From: Roseateles aquatilis
GTDB lineage: Bacteria; Pseudomonadota; Gammaproteobacteria; Burkholderiales; Burkholderiaceae_C
NCBI RefSeq assembly: GCF_002205645.1
Contig: NZ_NIOF01000014.1
Location: 89,502 to 153,501 of the forward strand
Direction of reading: 5' to 3'
Length of the DNA stretch: 64,000 nt
Shown here: positions 1 to 7,871 of the stretch, in pieces
Position numbering within the stretch: position 1 is the stretch's first letter
Layout of the letters: each line of letters begins with the position of its first letter
The notes under the pieces: model-generated
The model's input: only the letters and a program-made list of their open reading frames with translations
Databases searched by the model: none
What the model was told of the DNA's origin: nothing
Translations under genes and position numbers: made by a program

Positions 1-502
1 CGTGGGCACCCCAGTTCGTGACGGTGAACAGGTAGGCGTCCGGCACCGTGAACTGATCGCCCATCAGGTACTGCTTGCCGTCGAGCTGGCCGTCGAGCCA
101 CTTGAAACGCTCGTGCAGCTTGTTGCGCGCCAGGGTCTTGGCGTCCTCCGGCATGGCCGGATTGAACAGCGGGGTGAAGCCCTTGTGCAGCTCGCTGGTG
201 ATGAAGTTGAGCCACTCCTGCAGGCGGTAGCGCTCCATCGTGCCGTTGGCGGGGGCGAGCTTCTTTTCCGGCGCCTTGTCGGCGATGAACTGGACGATCG
301 CCGGGCCTTCGCTCAGGCGCTGGCCGTCGTCCAGCTCCAGCAGCGGCACATAGCCCTTGGGGTTGATGCCGTAGTAGTCGGTGCCGTCCTGCAGCTTGTG
401 GGTCTTGGTGCTGGCAAGCACCGGCTCGAAGGCCAGGCCGGCCTCGCGCAGCACGATGTGCGGGGACAGCGAGCAGGCGCCAGGGCTGTAATAGAGCTTC
501 AT
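1..502 (-). CDS. gstA: Glutathione S-transferase, beta class (3' end cut by window)
   Basis: Cytosolic enzyme that conjugates glutathione to electrophiles. The 167 visible residues begin MKLYYSPGACSLSPHIVL, the N-terminal thioredoxin-like fold of bacterial beta-class GSTs, including Cys10, the residue that forms a mixed disulfide with glutathione in that class. An alpha-helical C-terminal domain follows from about residue 85, ending at a QFTVPDAYLF segment where the window cuts it. Family members are about 200 residues, so roughly 35 are missing. A GGAGACCCC stretch just before the ATG can serve as ribosome binding site. It is divergent from the MaoC gene. The family call is firm; the substrate is unknown. 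Confidence 0.93.
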   Translation of the reverse strand, partial: MKLYYSPGACSLSPHIVLREAGLAFEPVLASTKTHKLQDGTDYYGINPKGYVPLLELDDGQRLSEGPAIVQFIADKAPEKKLAPANGTMERYRLQEWLNFITSELHKGFTPLFNPAMPEDAKTLARNKLHERFKWLDGQLDGKQYLMGDQFTVPDAYLFTVTNWGAH

Positions 503-670
503 GGGGTCTCCTGAGGAAGTCTCGGATTGGGGGAGAAACGCGGAGCACCATACGCGTCCGCCGCGGCCCGCGCAACGACGGGGGCTTCCCGCGCGCTGTC
601 GCCGGCGCGCCAACGGCGGCTGCGGCGCGGGCCTACAGTCGGTGCCGTTGTCGCCTCTGGGGATACGTCG

Positions 671-1132
671 ATGAAAACCTACGCCTTCGAAGACTTCGCC
701 GTCGACCAGGTGCGCGAGTTCGGCTCGCGCCTGGTGGACCGGGCGGAGGGCCTCGCCTTCGCCGCCGCCTACGACCCGCAGCCCCTGCACCTGGACGAGG
801 AGGCGGCGAACGCGTCGGTCCTCGGCGGCCTGTCCATCAGCGGCTGGCAGACCTGCGCGCTGGTGATGCGCATGATGTGCGACGCCTACCTGCTCGATTC
901 GACCAGCCAGGGCTCGCCCGGCATCGACAACCTGCGCTGGCTCAAGCCGGTGCGCCCGGGCGACACGCTGCGGGTGCGGATGACGGTGCTGGAGACCAAG
1001 GCCAGCCGCAGCCGGCCGACGATCGGGCTGGTGCGCTCCGCCTGGGCCGTCTTCAACCAGCATGACGAGCAGGTCATGAGCATGGAGGGCTGGGGCATGT
1101 TCGGCCGCCGCGAGGCGCCTCCCGCCGACTAG
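671..1132 (+). CDS. MaoC family dehydratase (R-hydratase-like)
   Basis: A 153-residue single hot-dog-fold protein of the MaoC/R-specific enoyl-CoA hydratase family, which usually hydrates enoyl-CoA thioesters. The segment AAYDPQPLHLDEEAA (residues 32-46) carries the hydratase dyad, Asp35 and His40. A longer frame opens at 527, but its extra N-terminus is low-complexity Ala/Arg sequence, and the protein from the ATG at 671 has the usual length and start for the family, so 671 is chosen. It stands alone between a divergent GST and the peptidase operon. The natural substrate cannot be told from sequence. Confidence 0.9.
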   Translation: MKTYAFEDFAVDQVREFGSRLVDRAEGLAFAAAYDPQPLHLDEEAANASVLGGLSISGWQTCALVMRMMCDAYLLDSTSQGSPGIDNLRWLKPVRPGDTLRVRMTVLETKASRSRPTIGLVRSAWAVFNQHDEQVMSMEGWGMFGRREAPPAD

Positions 1133-1271
1133 TCCGCCAGGCGGGCGCCCAGCGCCCGTTCATCCCACGCCGCGTCGATTCGCCCCCCCGGTCCGGCAGT
1201 CCGCCCCGGACGCCGCCGTTGCTCCCCGATCCGCTCGCCATAATCGCCGGGCACTTTTGGAGGAGTGAACG

Positions 1272-2885
1272 ATGACGACACCGCGAGGGGCAAGACCTGG
1301 CCCCGTGACCCACCGATCGCGCCGAATGCTGGCGCCGACCCTGGCGCTGATGCTCGCGACGACCGCCCTGTGCGCGAGCGCCGCTTCGGCGGCCGATGGC
1401 GGCGCCGCGAGCGCCACCGGCGCCACCAGCGCCGCAAGTACGGCCAGCGCCGACGGCCTGGCCTCGCTGACCGCCTGCCGCGTCGACGGCGTGCCCACCG
1501 AAGTCCAGTGCGGCAGCATCCGCCGCCCGCTCGACCCCGCCCGACCGACCGGCACGCAGATCGACATCCACTTCGTCGTCGTCCGCGCGCTGGCACGCAA
1601 CAAGTTCCCCGATCCCGTGCTGCTGCTGGCCGGCGGCCCCGGCCAGAGCGCGGTCGCGCTGACGGGCATGGTGCTGCCGCGGCTCTCGCGCCTGAACTAC
1701 CGCCGCGACCTGGTCTTCGTCGACCAGCGCGGCACCGGCCGGTCCGCCCCGCTGGTGTGCCCGGACAACAGCGACAAGCCGCTGGAGGAGCTGGTCCAAC
1801 CGGGCGCCAGGCTGCGCCTGCTCGACCAATGCCGCACGCAGCTGGAGCGGCTGCCCCACGGCGACCTGCGCTTCTACACCACCACCATCGCGATGCAGGA
1901 CATGGACGCGGTGCGCGCGGCGCTCGGCGTCGAGCAGTGGAACCTGGTCGGCGCGTCCTACGGCACGCGGGCCGGGCTGGAGTACCAGCGCCAGTTCCCG
2001 CAGCGCGTGCGACGCGCGGTGATCGACGGCGTCGCGCCGCCCGACATGGTGCTGCCGGTGTCCTTCTCCCGCGACGTGCAGGCCGCGCTGGACGGCGTGA
2101 TCGACGCCTGCGCGAAGGAGACCGCCTGCAACGCGCGCTTCCCCGCGCTGCGGACCGAATGGCAGGGGCTGCTCAAGAGCCTGCCGCGCAAGGTCACCTT
2201 CACCCATCCGGTCACCGGCCGGAGCGAGGACGTGACGCTGACCCGCGAGGCGCTGCTCGGCATGGTGCGGCCGCCGCTGTACGCGCCGGCCACCGCCGCC
2301 GCCCTGCCCGCCGCGTTGCATGAGGCCGCGCAAGGCCGCTTCGACGCGGTCGCCGGCCTGGCCGGCCAGCTCGGCGGCGGATCGCGCGCGACGCGCATCG
2401 CCGAGGGCATGCACTTCTCCGTCATCTGCGCCGAGGACGCGCCGCGCATCACGCAGTCGACCGAGGCGCCCGCCGCCGACTTCGGCACGCTGGACAGCGA
2501 CCTTTACAGCAGCGTCTGCCGCCAGTGGCCGCGTGGCGAGGTGCCCGCGGCGTTCTACACCCTTCCGGTGTCGAAGACGCCGGTGCTGCTGGTCAGCGGC
2601 GGCGCCGATCCGGCCACGCCGCCGCGCCACGCCACCCGTGTCGCCCAGGCGCTCGGCGCGCAGGCCGTGCATGTGGTCGTGCCGCAGGCGGGCCATGGCG
2701 TCGCGCTGACGCTGGCCTGCATGCGCGATGTGGTCTACCGCTTCATCGACGCACCCAAGGACGCCGACGCGCTGCGCGTCGACACCGCCTGCGCGACGCG
2801 CATCCCGCGTCCGCCCGCCTTCCTGCCCCCCACTCCGGCGACCGTCTCGGCCGCCGCCTCCGCCGCCCGGGAGTCCAACCGATGA
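1272..2885 (+). CDS. Exported alpha/beta hydrolase, TAP-like peptidase family
   Basis: A 537-residue secreted serine hydrolase of the group that includes tripeptidyl aminopeptidases and SlpD/SlpE-type proteins. Residues 1-41 form a signal peptide (positive start, hydrophobic core, ASAAD). Seen next are the GGPGQS oxyanion-loop motif, DQRGTGRS, the nucleophile elbow GASYGT with Ser229, and a C-terminal TAP-like region with VSGGADPATPP and AGHG, which supply the likely Asp and His. The ATG follows a GGAGG ribosome binding site. Its stop overlaps the start of the ABC ATPase by four bases, so peptidase and exporter are translationally coupled, suggesting a shared peptide or protein substrate (inference). 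Confidence 0.9.
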   Translation: MTTPRGARPGPVTHRSRRMLAPTLALMLATTALCASAASAADGGAASATGATSAASTASADGLASLTACRVDGVPTEVQCGSIRRPLDPARPTGTQIDIHFVVVRALARNKFPDPVLLLAGGPGQSAVALTGMVLPRLSRLNYRRDLVFVDQRGTGRSAPLVCPDNSDKPLEELVQPGARLRLLDQCRTQLERLPHGDLRFYTTTIAMQDMDAVRAALGVEQWNLVGASYGTRAGLEYQRQFPQRVRRAVIDGVAPPDMVLPVSFSRDVQAALDGVIDACAKETACNARFPALRTEWQGLLKSLPRKVTFTHPVTGRSEDVTLTREALLGMVRPPLYAPATAAALPAALHEAAQGRFDAVAGLAGQLGGGSRATRIAEGMHFSVICAEDAPRITQSTEAPAADFGTLDSDLYSSVCRQWPRGEVPAAFYTLPVSKTPVLLVSGGADPATPPRHATRVAQALGAQAVHVVVPQAGHGVALTLACMRDVVYRFIDAPKDADALRVDTACATRIPRPPAFLPPTPATVSAAASAARESNR

Positions 2886-3730
2886 TCCGCCTGCAAGCGC
2901 TCCACAAGACCTTCGAGACGCGCGGCGCCAGCGGCTTGTCGCTCGCGTCCCTGCTCGGCAAGGGCAAGGGAAAGGCCAAGACGGTCGTCGCCGTCGAGCA
3001 CCTGGACCTCGACGCGCCCGACGGCCGCATCACCGGCCTGCTGGGCCCCAACGGCGCCGGCAAGACAACGTCGCTGCGGATGCTGGCGGGGCTGTTCGCG
3101 CCCGACGCCGGCAAGATCGCCGTCGACGGCATCGACGTGCTGACGCGGCCGCGCGAGGCCCTCGGCCGCATGGGCATCCTGGGTGACGCGCACGGGCTCT
3201 ACCCGCGGCTCACCGCGCGCGAGAACGTCGTCTACTTCGCCCGCCTGCAGGACATGCCGATGGAGCAGGCGCAGGCCCGCGCCGAGGCGCTGGCGGAACT
3301 GCTGGACATGCGCGCCATCCTCGACCGCCGCGCCGAGGGCTTCAGCCAGGGCGAGCGCATGAAGACCGCGCTGGCCCGCGCGCTGGTGCACGACCCGGCC
3401 AACATCGTGCTCGACGAGCCGACCAACGGCCTGGACGTCGTCGCCACCCGCGCGCTGCGCGAGGTGCTGCGCCACCTGCGCTCGCCGGCCGGTGGCAACA
3501 AGTGCATCGTGTTTTCGAGCCACATCATGCAAGAGGTCGAGCAGCTCTGCGATCAGGTCGTGGTGATGTCCCACGGCCGCTCGGTCGCGACCGGCACGGT
3601 GGACGGGCTGCTCGCGCAGACCGGCCGCGACCGCTTCGAGGATGCCTTCGTCGACCTGGCCTTCCCCGAGGCCGCCCGGTCCCCATCGCCCCTGTCCGCG
3701 ACCATCCGCCGCGAGGAGCCCGCCGCATGA
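2882..3730 (+). CDS. natA: ABC exporter ATP-binding protein, NatA type
   Basis: A 282-residue cytoplasmic ATPase of an ABC-2 exporter. Visible motifs are Walker A GPNGAGKTT (about residue 57), the signature in the divergent form FSQGERMK, Walker B IVLDEPTNGLD and the switch His in SSHIMQE. NatA of Bacillus works with NatB in Na+ efflux; homologues annotated this way in proteobacteria mostly have unproven substrates. An unusual lysine/glycine-rich insertion (GKGKGKAK) lies near residue 30 before the P-loop. ATGA overlaps on both sides join it to the upstream peptidase and the downstream permease. Confidence 0.9.
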   Translation: MIRLQALHKTFETRGASGLSLASLLGKGKGKAKTVVAVEHLDLDAPDGRITGLLGPNGAGKTTSLRMLAGLFAPDAGKIAVDGIDVLTRPREALGRMGILGDAHGLYPRLTARENVVYFARLQDMPMEQAQARAEALAELLDMRAILDRRAEGFSQGERMKTALARALVHDPANIVLDEPTNGLDVVATRALREVLRHLRSPAGGNKCIVFSSHIMQEVEQLCDQVVVMSHGRSVATGTVDGLLAQTGRDRFEDAFVDLAFPEAARSPSPLSATIRREEPAA

Positions 3731-4905
3731 ACATCGCCTTCTTCAAAGCCTTCCGGACCGTCTTCGCCAAGGAGATCGTCGACGCGCTGCGGGACCGCCG
3801 CACGCTGCTGCGCCTGCTGATCCCATCGATGCTGATGGGCCCGCTGATGCTGATGCTGATGTCGGGGCTCGCCGCCTCCTTGCAGGAGCGCGCGGAGCAG
3901 CGCGAGATCCTGGTCGTGGGCATCGCCAACGCGCCGACGCTGCGCAACTTCATCGAGCGCCAGACCTTCACCATCAAGGAGGCCCCCGCCGACTACGAGA
4001 CGGCGCTGCGCAGCGCCAGGCTGACCGATCCGGTGCTGGTCGTGCCGGACAACTTCGAGACGCTGCTCGCCGGCGGCGAGCAGGCCACGGTGCGGATCGT
4101 CAGCGACAGCGCCAACCAGCGCGCGGAGGCCGGTGTCGGGGCGATCAGCCGACTGATGCAGTCCTTCAGCACGGAACGCGCCACGCTGACCCTGGCGATG
4201 CGCGGCATCGGCGCGCAGCAGCTGCGGCCGCTCGACGTCCAGGAGCGCGATCTGGCCAGCGTCCAGGCGCGCGCCACGCGGCTGACGCAGATGCTGCCGA
4301 TGTTCATCATGATGGCGGTGCTCTACGGCGCGCTGACCGCGGCGCTGGACAGCACCGCCGGCGAGCGCGAGCGCGGCTCGCTCGAGCCGCTGCTGGTGAA
4401 CCCCGCGCCCCATGCCGCCATCGTGGCCGGCAAGTGGGCCGCGGTGCTGATGGCCGGCATGCTGGTGGCGGTGCTGTCCAACCTCAGCTTCCTGCCCGGC
4501 CAGTGGCTGATGCGCAGCGACGCGCTGGCGGCGATGTTCCAGTTCGGCTGGGGCGAGGCGCTGCGCTTCCTGCTGCTGCAGATCCCGCTGGGCGCCGGCC
4601 TGGCCGCGATCCTGATGGCGCTGGCGATCCGCACCAAGACCTTCAAGGAAGCGCAGGCCAGCACGACGCTGGTGATCACCGCCGTGGCGCTGACGCCGAT
4701 GGTGGCGATCGTCAATCCGGGCGGGGAGGCGTCCTGGCATCTGTGGGTGCCGGGCCTGGGTCAGAACCAGCTCATGATGCAGGTGCTCAAGGGCGAGGCG
4801 TTGACCTTCGCGAAGGTGATGCCGACGGTGATCGTCGGCGCCGCGTTGACGATCGCCGGCCTGGCGTTCGTCGCGCGCTCGATGCGCGCCGCGGTCGCGC
4901 GCTGA
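3727..4905 (+). CDS. natB: ABC-2 type exporter permease, NatB type
   Basis: A 392-residue membrane protein of the ABC-2 family. One hydrophobic segment lies near residues 30-55 after the motif AKEIVDALRDRRTLL typical of NatB. A large extracytoplasmic domain of about 170 residues follows, then five or so C-terminal hydrophobic segments with the motif GERERGSLEPLLVNP. The start overlaps the ATPase stop (ATGA). Together with NatA it should form an exporter; whether it moves sodium, a peptide or something else is open. A strong hairpin follows nine bases after the stop. Confidence 0.9.
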   Translation: MNIAFFKAFRTVFAKEIVDALRDRRTLLRLLIPSMLMGPLMLMLMSGLAASLQERAEQREILVVGIANAPTLRNFIERQTFTIKEAPADYETALRSARLTDPVLVVPDNFETLLAGGEQATVRIVSDSANQRAEAGVGAISRLMQSFSTERATLTLAMRGIGAQQLRPLDVQERDLASVQARATRLTQMLPMFIMMAVLYGALTAALDSTAGERERGSLEPLLVNPAPHAAIVAGKWAAVLMAGMLVAVLSNLSFLPGQWLMRSDALAAMFQFGWGEALRFLLLQIPLGAGLAAILMALAIRTKTFKEAQASTTLVITAVALTPMVAIVNPGGEASWHLWVPGLGQNQLMMQVLKGEALTFAKVMPTVIVGAALTIAGLAFVARSMRAAVAR

Positions 4906-4913
4906 GCGTGCGT

Positions 4914-4951
4914 GTCGCCTTGATCCGGCGCATGACGCCGATCAAGGCGAC
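4914..4951. terminator. Hairpin between convergent genes, possible bidirectional terminator
   Basis: A near-perfect inverted repeat: left arm 4914-4930, loop CATGA, right arm 4936-4951, 16 paired bases with a single bulged C. It lies between the natB stop and the stop of the convergent small gene. No clear T-run follows on either strand, so it may rely on Rho or act as an RNA 3' stabiliser. Confidence 0.55.
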
Positions 4952-4960
4952 GCCGCGCCG

Positions 4961-5206
4961 TCAGTGGCGCGTCAACAGGGCGCGCTGGACCTGCTCCTGC
5001 CAGGGCAGCGCGTGCACGATGCCGTTGAGCTGGATCGCCGATTCCATCGGCGCCAGCACCTCGCCCTCGCGGTTGAGGAACTGCATGTTGGTGACGAGCG
5101 CCATCGGATCGACCATCGAGACGATGCCGTAGGGCATGCGCACCCAGTCCCAGGCCACGCCGGCGGCGCCGAACTCGGATTCCCCGCTCCACAGGGTTTG
5201 CCCCAT
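4961..5206 (-). CDS. Small conserved-looking protein of unknown function
   Basis: An 81-residue frame beginning MGQTLWSGESEFGAAGVAWD and ending QVQRALLTRH. I do not recognise the family. It has no signal peptide, membrane segment or cysteine cluster; codon use matches neighbouring genes and the frame stays open upstream to 5332. The composition is mixed and protein-like, with several Trp and Met residues, unlike typical shadow frames. The start at 5206 is chosen because sequence further upstream turns AT-rich and promoter-like. It converges on natB across a strong hairpin. Confidence 0.6.
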   Translation of the reverse strand: MGQTLWSGESEFGAAGVAWDWVRMPYGIVSMVDPMALVTNMQFLNREGEVLAPMESAIQLNGIVHALPWQEQVQRALLTRH

Positions 5207-5535
5207 GGCCGGCCGATCGTCGTCTCCCGCCACCAACACGCGCGTGCTCAAATGCGCGAACTGCAAGCGAGGTAAACGCTGTACATCACACAATATTCGT
5301 GGCCACGCGTACACAATCCAAGCTGGTGTCATTGTCAGAATTGTTTAGTTTGGGTACTACGGATCGGCGGATGCTTCTCCCCATGACCAGCAGTGTGGTC
5401 ACGATGAGGGGGCATCGCCAGCTGTAAACCCTGTCAGGGGCGTGAATGCGTCACGGGACCTATGCAGGCCCCGCCCGGCGCATGACAGGCACGCCGTCGG
5501 GACACAACAGGCCGGTCGACGGACCGGAGCGATCG
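5207..5535 (+). promoter_or_regulatory. Regulatory region before the luxR gene
   Basis: A 329-base stretch without a gene, clearly lower in GC around 5280-5360. A possible sigma-70 promoter is TTGTCA (5332-5337), 17 bases, then TACTAC (5355-5360); the -35 fits well, the -10 poorly. The undecamer GTAAACNCTGT occurs at 5272 and again at 5424, and a third time before the peptide gene at 6271. The copy at 5424 lies inside a lux-box-like dyad. Confidence 0.45.
5422..5437 (+). promoter_or_regulatory. Lux-box-like dyad, site 1
   Basis: CTGTAAACCCTGTCAG fits the CT-N12-AG frame of LuxR-family operators (CTG-N10-CAG here). It lies about 100 bases before the luxR start, as expected for autoregulation. 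It shares 12 of 16 bases with site 2 at 6278. Binding is inferred, not shown. Confidence 0.45.
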
Positions 5536-6249
5536 ATGCTGCAAGGCGGTTATCAGTCAGTTCTAGAAGCACGCTCACGGGACGAGTTCCGCAGTGAGGT
5601 GATCCGCTTCGCGCAAAGCCTGGAGTTCCAGACGGTCTCCGCCATCACCGTGGTGGACCACACGCTCGCGCAGTCCGAGTTCATCACCATCGACAACTGC
5701 CCCGTGGGCTACAGCGACGTGATGCACGCGCCCGAGTTCGGCCGCCGCGATCCCGTCATGCAGCACTGCAAGCGCAACAGCATGCCGATCGTGTGGGACC
5801 GCCAGACCTACGCTCAGCACGGCGCCAGCGACATCTGGGAATCGCAAGCCCAATTCGGCTACAGCACCGGCATCTGCCTGGCGCTGCACCTGCCCGAGGG
5901 CCGCCACTTCGTGCTGGGCGTCGATCGCGATCGCCCATTGCCAAGCGACAAAGTCGAACTGACGCGCATGGTCGCCGACCTGCAGCTGTTCGCCGTGCAT
6001 GCGGTGGACACGGCCTTGCGTGTGCTGCTGCCGGAACAGAAAAGCGCCGACTCGCCGCGCCTCACGCCGCGCGAGCTCGAGTGCCTGAACTGGACGATGG
6101 AAGGCAAGACCGCCTGGGAAGTCGGCGCCATCCTGAGCATCACGGAACGGACCGCCGTGCTGCACATCAACAACGCGATGCACAAGCTGGGCTGCACCAA
6201 CAAGCATCAGGCCGTTCTGAAGGCGCTGAGACTGGGCCTCATCCGCTGA
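5536..6249 (+). CDS. LuxR-family quorum-sensing type regulator (no luxI in window)
   Basis: A 237-residue regulator with an N-terminal autoinducer-binding domain (about 15-165) and a C-terminal LuxR HTH (176-237). In the HTH the invariant Glu180, Leu184 and Gly190 match TraR/LuxR E178, L182 and G188. In the sensor domain Asp72, Pro73, Trp87 and Gly112 are present, but by ungapped alignment the usual Trp57 and Tyr61 are Tyr59 and Met63. Such changes are known in solos that bind non-AHL ligands (OryR/PsoR group). The frame opens at 5446; the ATG at 5536 gives the normal family length. No acyl-HSL synthase lies nearby. It is placed to control the peptide-export genes downstream. Confidence 0.9.
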   Translation: MLQGGYQSVLEARSRDEFRSEVIRFAQSLEFQTVSAITVVDHTLAQSEFITIDNCPVGYSDVMHAPEFGRRDPVMQHCKRNSMPIVWDRQTYAQHGASDIWESQAQFGYSTGICLALHLPEGRHFVLGVDRDRPLPSDKVELTRMVADLQLFAVHAVDTALRVLLPEQKSADSPRLTPRELECLNWTMEGKTAWEVGAILSITERTAVLHINNAMHKLGCTNKHQAVLKALRLGLIR

Positions 6250-6277
6250 TCCTGCCGTCCTGGGCAGGATGTAAACA

Positions 6278-6293
6278 CTGTAAGAGCTGACAG
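6278..6293 (+). promoter_or_regulatory. Lux-box-like dyad, site 2, before the peptide gene
   Basis: CTGTAAGAGCTGACAG, again CT-N12-AG, is the core of an 18-base imperfect palindrome whose outer arms are ACTGT and ACAGT (6277-6294). A -10-like TTCAAT at 6317-6322 puts the dyad across the -35 position, the place where LuxR proteins activate. The ATG of the peptide gene is 81 bases downstream. Confidence 0.5.
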
Positions 6294-6374
6294 TTATCGA
6301 GGCGCGCGCTCGCTGCTTCAATTCGTTCCGTGCTCAAACACATCGAGAGCACGTCACCGAATCTGGAGCCTTTT

Positions 6375-6572
6375 ATGCAAGCCCAACCCAACACCGTCAT
6401 CGTCAACGCCCAGACCGAAGAAGGCCTGATCGAACTCGATCTGCAAAGCCTGGTCCACGTCGGCGGCGGTGCACCCAAGGGCACCTGGCTGGTGGGCGCC
6501 GATGCCACGGCGACCGTGGCGCTGGCCTCGCTCGACGCGGGCATGGAACCGGCCCCCAAGGGCACCTGGTAA
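6375..6572 (+). CDS. Double-glycine leader peptide with duplicated APKGTW motif (secreted peptide precursor)
   Basis: A 65-residue precursor. The ATG at 6375 sits six bases after GGAG (6365-6368), which decides it over an in-frame ATG at 6330. The leader (1-32) ends LDLQSLVHVGGG. Counting back from the third Gly, hydrophobic residues fall at -4 (Val), -7 (Leu) and -12 (Leu), with Gly at -1 and -2, the pattern cut by C39 peptidases. The predicted 33-residue core starts APKGTWLVGAD and ends GMEPAPKGTW, so the same hexapeptide stands at both ends. The core has no Cys, Ser/Thr are few, and net charge is near zero, unlike lantibiotics or cationic class II bacteriocins. An HlyD adaptor and a C39 exporter follow directly. 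The role (bacteriocin, signal or other) is unknown. Confidence 0.82.
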   Translation: MQAQPNTVIVNAQTEEGLIELDLQSLVHVGGGAPKGTWLVGADATATVALASLDAGMEPAPKGTW

Positions 6573-6626
6573 GCCCCCGAGGCTGATTCGCGACCGTCAG
6601 GTTCGCAACAAGGCGTAGCAGTTGTG

Positions 6627-7871
6627 ATGGCGCTCTTCCGCGCCGAAGCGCAGGCCTCGCAACAGCAGGCCTGGCTGGGATCGGTGCAACTGCATCGCCC
6701 CGCGACACTGCGATGGCTGAGCATCCTTGCACTGGGTGGCGTGATCGCCGTCGGCGCATTCCTGTTCAGCAGCGAATACACCCGCAAGGCCCGCGTCAAC
6801 GGCCTGCTGGTGCCCGAGCGCGGCGTGATGCGGCTGAGCGTGCCGCAAAGCGCCACCGTCGTGGCACGACCTGTCCAGGACGGGCAGCAGGTGCATGAAG
6901 GCGACGTGTTGTTCGTGCTCTCGCTCGACAGCACGAACCCCAACGGCGACGGCCTGTCCCGGACCCTGCGCGAGCGCGAACGCTCGCTGGGCGCGGCACA
7001 GGCGCAGCAGCGCGAACTGGCGCAGAGCCAGGCGACGTCGCTGAAGGCACGCATCGGGACGCTGGATGCCACGCTGCGGCAGGCCGATGCCGAGCTGCGG
7101 CTGCATGCGGAGCGCGAGGCGCTCGCGCAGCAGAGCCTGGGCCGGCTCGAGTCACTGGCGAAAGACCAGTTCGTCTCGAGCGCCCAGGTCCAGACCAAGC
7201 GGGAGGAGTTGCTTGGCTTGCAGGCCCAACGGCAGGCGCTGGCGCGCGAGCGCGAGAACCTGCAGCGGGAGGCGTTGGGCCTGCAAGCTGAGCTCCAGGC
7301 ATTGCCCTTGAAGGCCGAGGTGCAGCAGGGCGAGCTCTCTCGCGACATCGCCGCCTTGCAGGCGCAGGGCGTCGAGAACGAAGCGCGTCGCCGCCTGGTG
7401 CTGCGCGCGCCCAGCGACGGCCAGATGAGCACCGTGCTGGCCGATCCCGGCCAGGTCGTGCAGGCCGGCACCCAGCTCGCCGCGCTGCTGCCGGCGCACA
7501 CGCCGTTGCAGGCGCACCTCTACGCCCCGTCCAGCGCCGTCGGCTTCCTGCGCCCGCACCAGACGGTGCTGCTGCGCTATCAGGCCTTCCCGTACCAGAA
7601 ATTCGGCCAGCAGGAAGGCGAGGTCCTGCAGGTCTCCCGCACGCCATTGCAGGCCGCGGAGCTGGCCCAGCTCGGGCTGCCCGCCGCGATGACGCAAGGC
7701 GAGCCGATGTACCGCATCACCGTGCAGTTGCAGCGCCAGTCGGTGCAGGCCTATGGGCAGGATCAATCGCTGAGCCCGGGTATGCTGCTCGAGGCCGACG
7801 TGCTGCTCGAGCGCCGCCGTCTCATCGAATGGATCTTCGAACCGCTGCTGAGCCTCGCCCGTCGTGTCTGA
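6627..7871 (+). CDS. HlyD-family periplasmic adaptor of a peptide exporter
   Basis: A 414-residue membrane fusion protein that would link the ABC exporter to an outer-membrane TolC-type channel. It has a short cytoplasmic N-terminus, one membrane segment (about 30-48), a beta/lipoyl part with PVQDGQQVHEGDVLFVL, a long coiled-coil region rich in Gln, Leu, Ala and Arg (about 115-255), a second lipoyl half RLVLRAPSDGQMSTVLADPGQVV, and a C-terminus ending LLERRRLIEWIFEPLLSL as in CvaA-type adaptors. GTG at 6624 precedes ATG at 6627; the ATG is preferred. It starts 54 bases after the peptide gene and overlaps the exporter gene by eight bases. No TolC gene is in the window. Confidence 0.92.
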   Translation: MALFRAEAQASQQQAWLGSVQLHRPATLRWLSILALGGVIAVGAFLFSSEYTRKARVNGLLVPERGVMRLSVPQSATVVARPVQDGQQVHEGDVLFVLSLDSTNPNGDGLSRTLRERERSLGAAQAQQRELAQSQATSLKARIGTLDATLRQADAELRLHAEREALAQQSLGRLESLAKDQFVSSAQVQTKREELLGLQAQRQALARERENLQREALGLQAELQALPLKAEVQQGELSRDIAALQAQGVENEARRRLVLRAPSDGQMSTVLADPGQVVQAGTQLAALLPAHTPLQAHLYAPSSAVGFLRPHQTVLLRYQAFPYQKFGQQEGEVLQVSRTPLQAAELAQLGLPAAMTQGEPMYRITVQLQRQSVQAYGQDQSLSPGMLLEADVLLERRRLIEWIFEPLLSLARRV

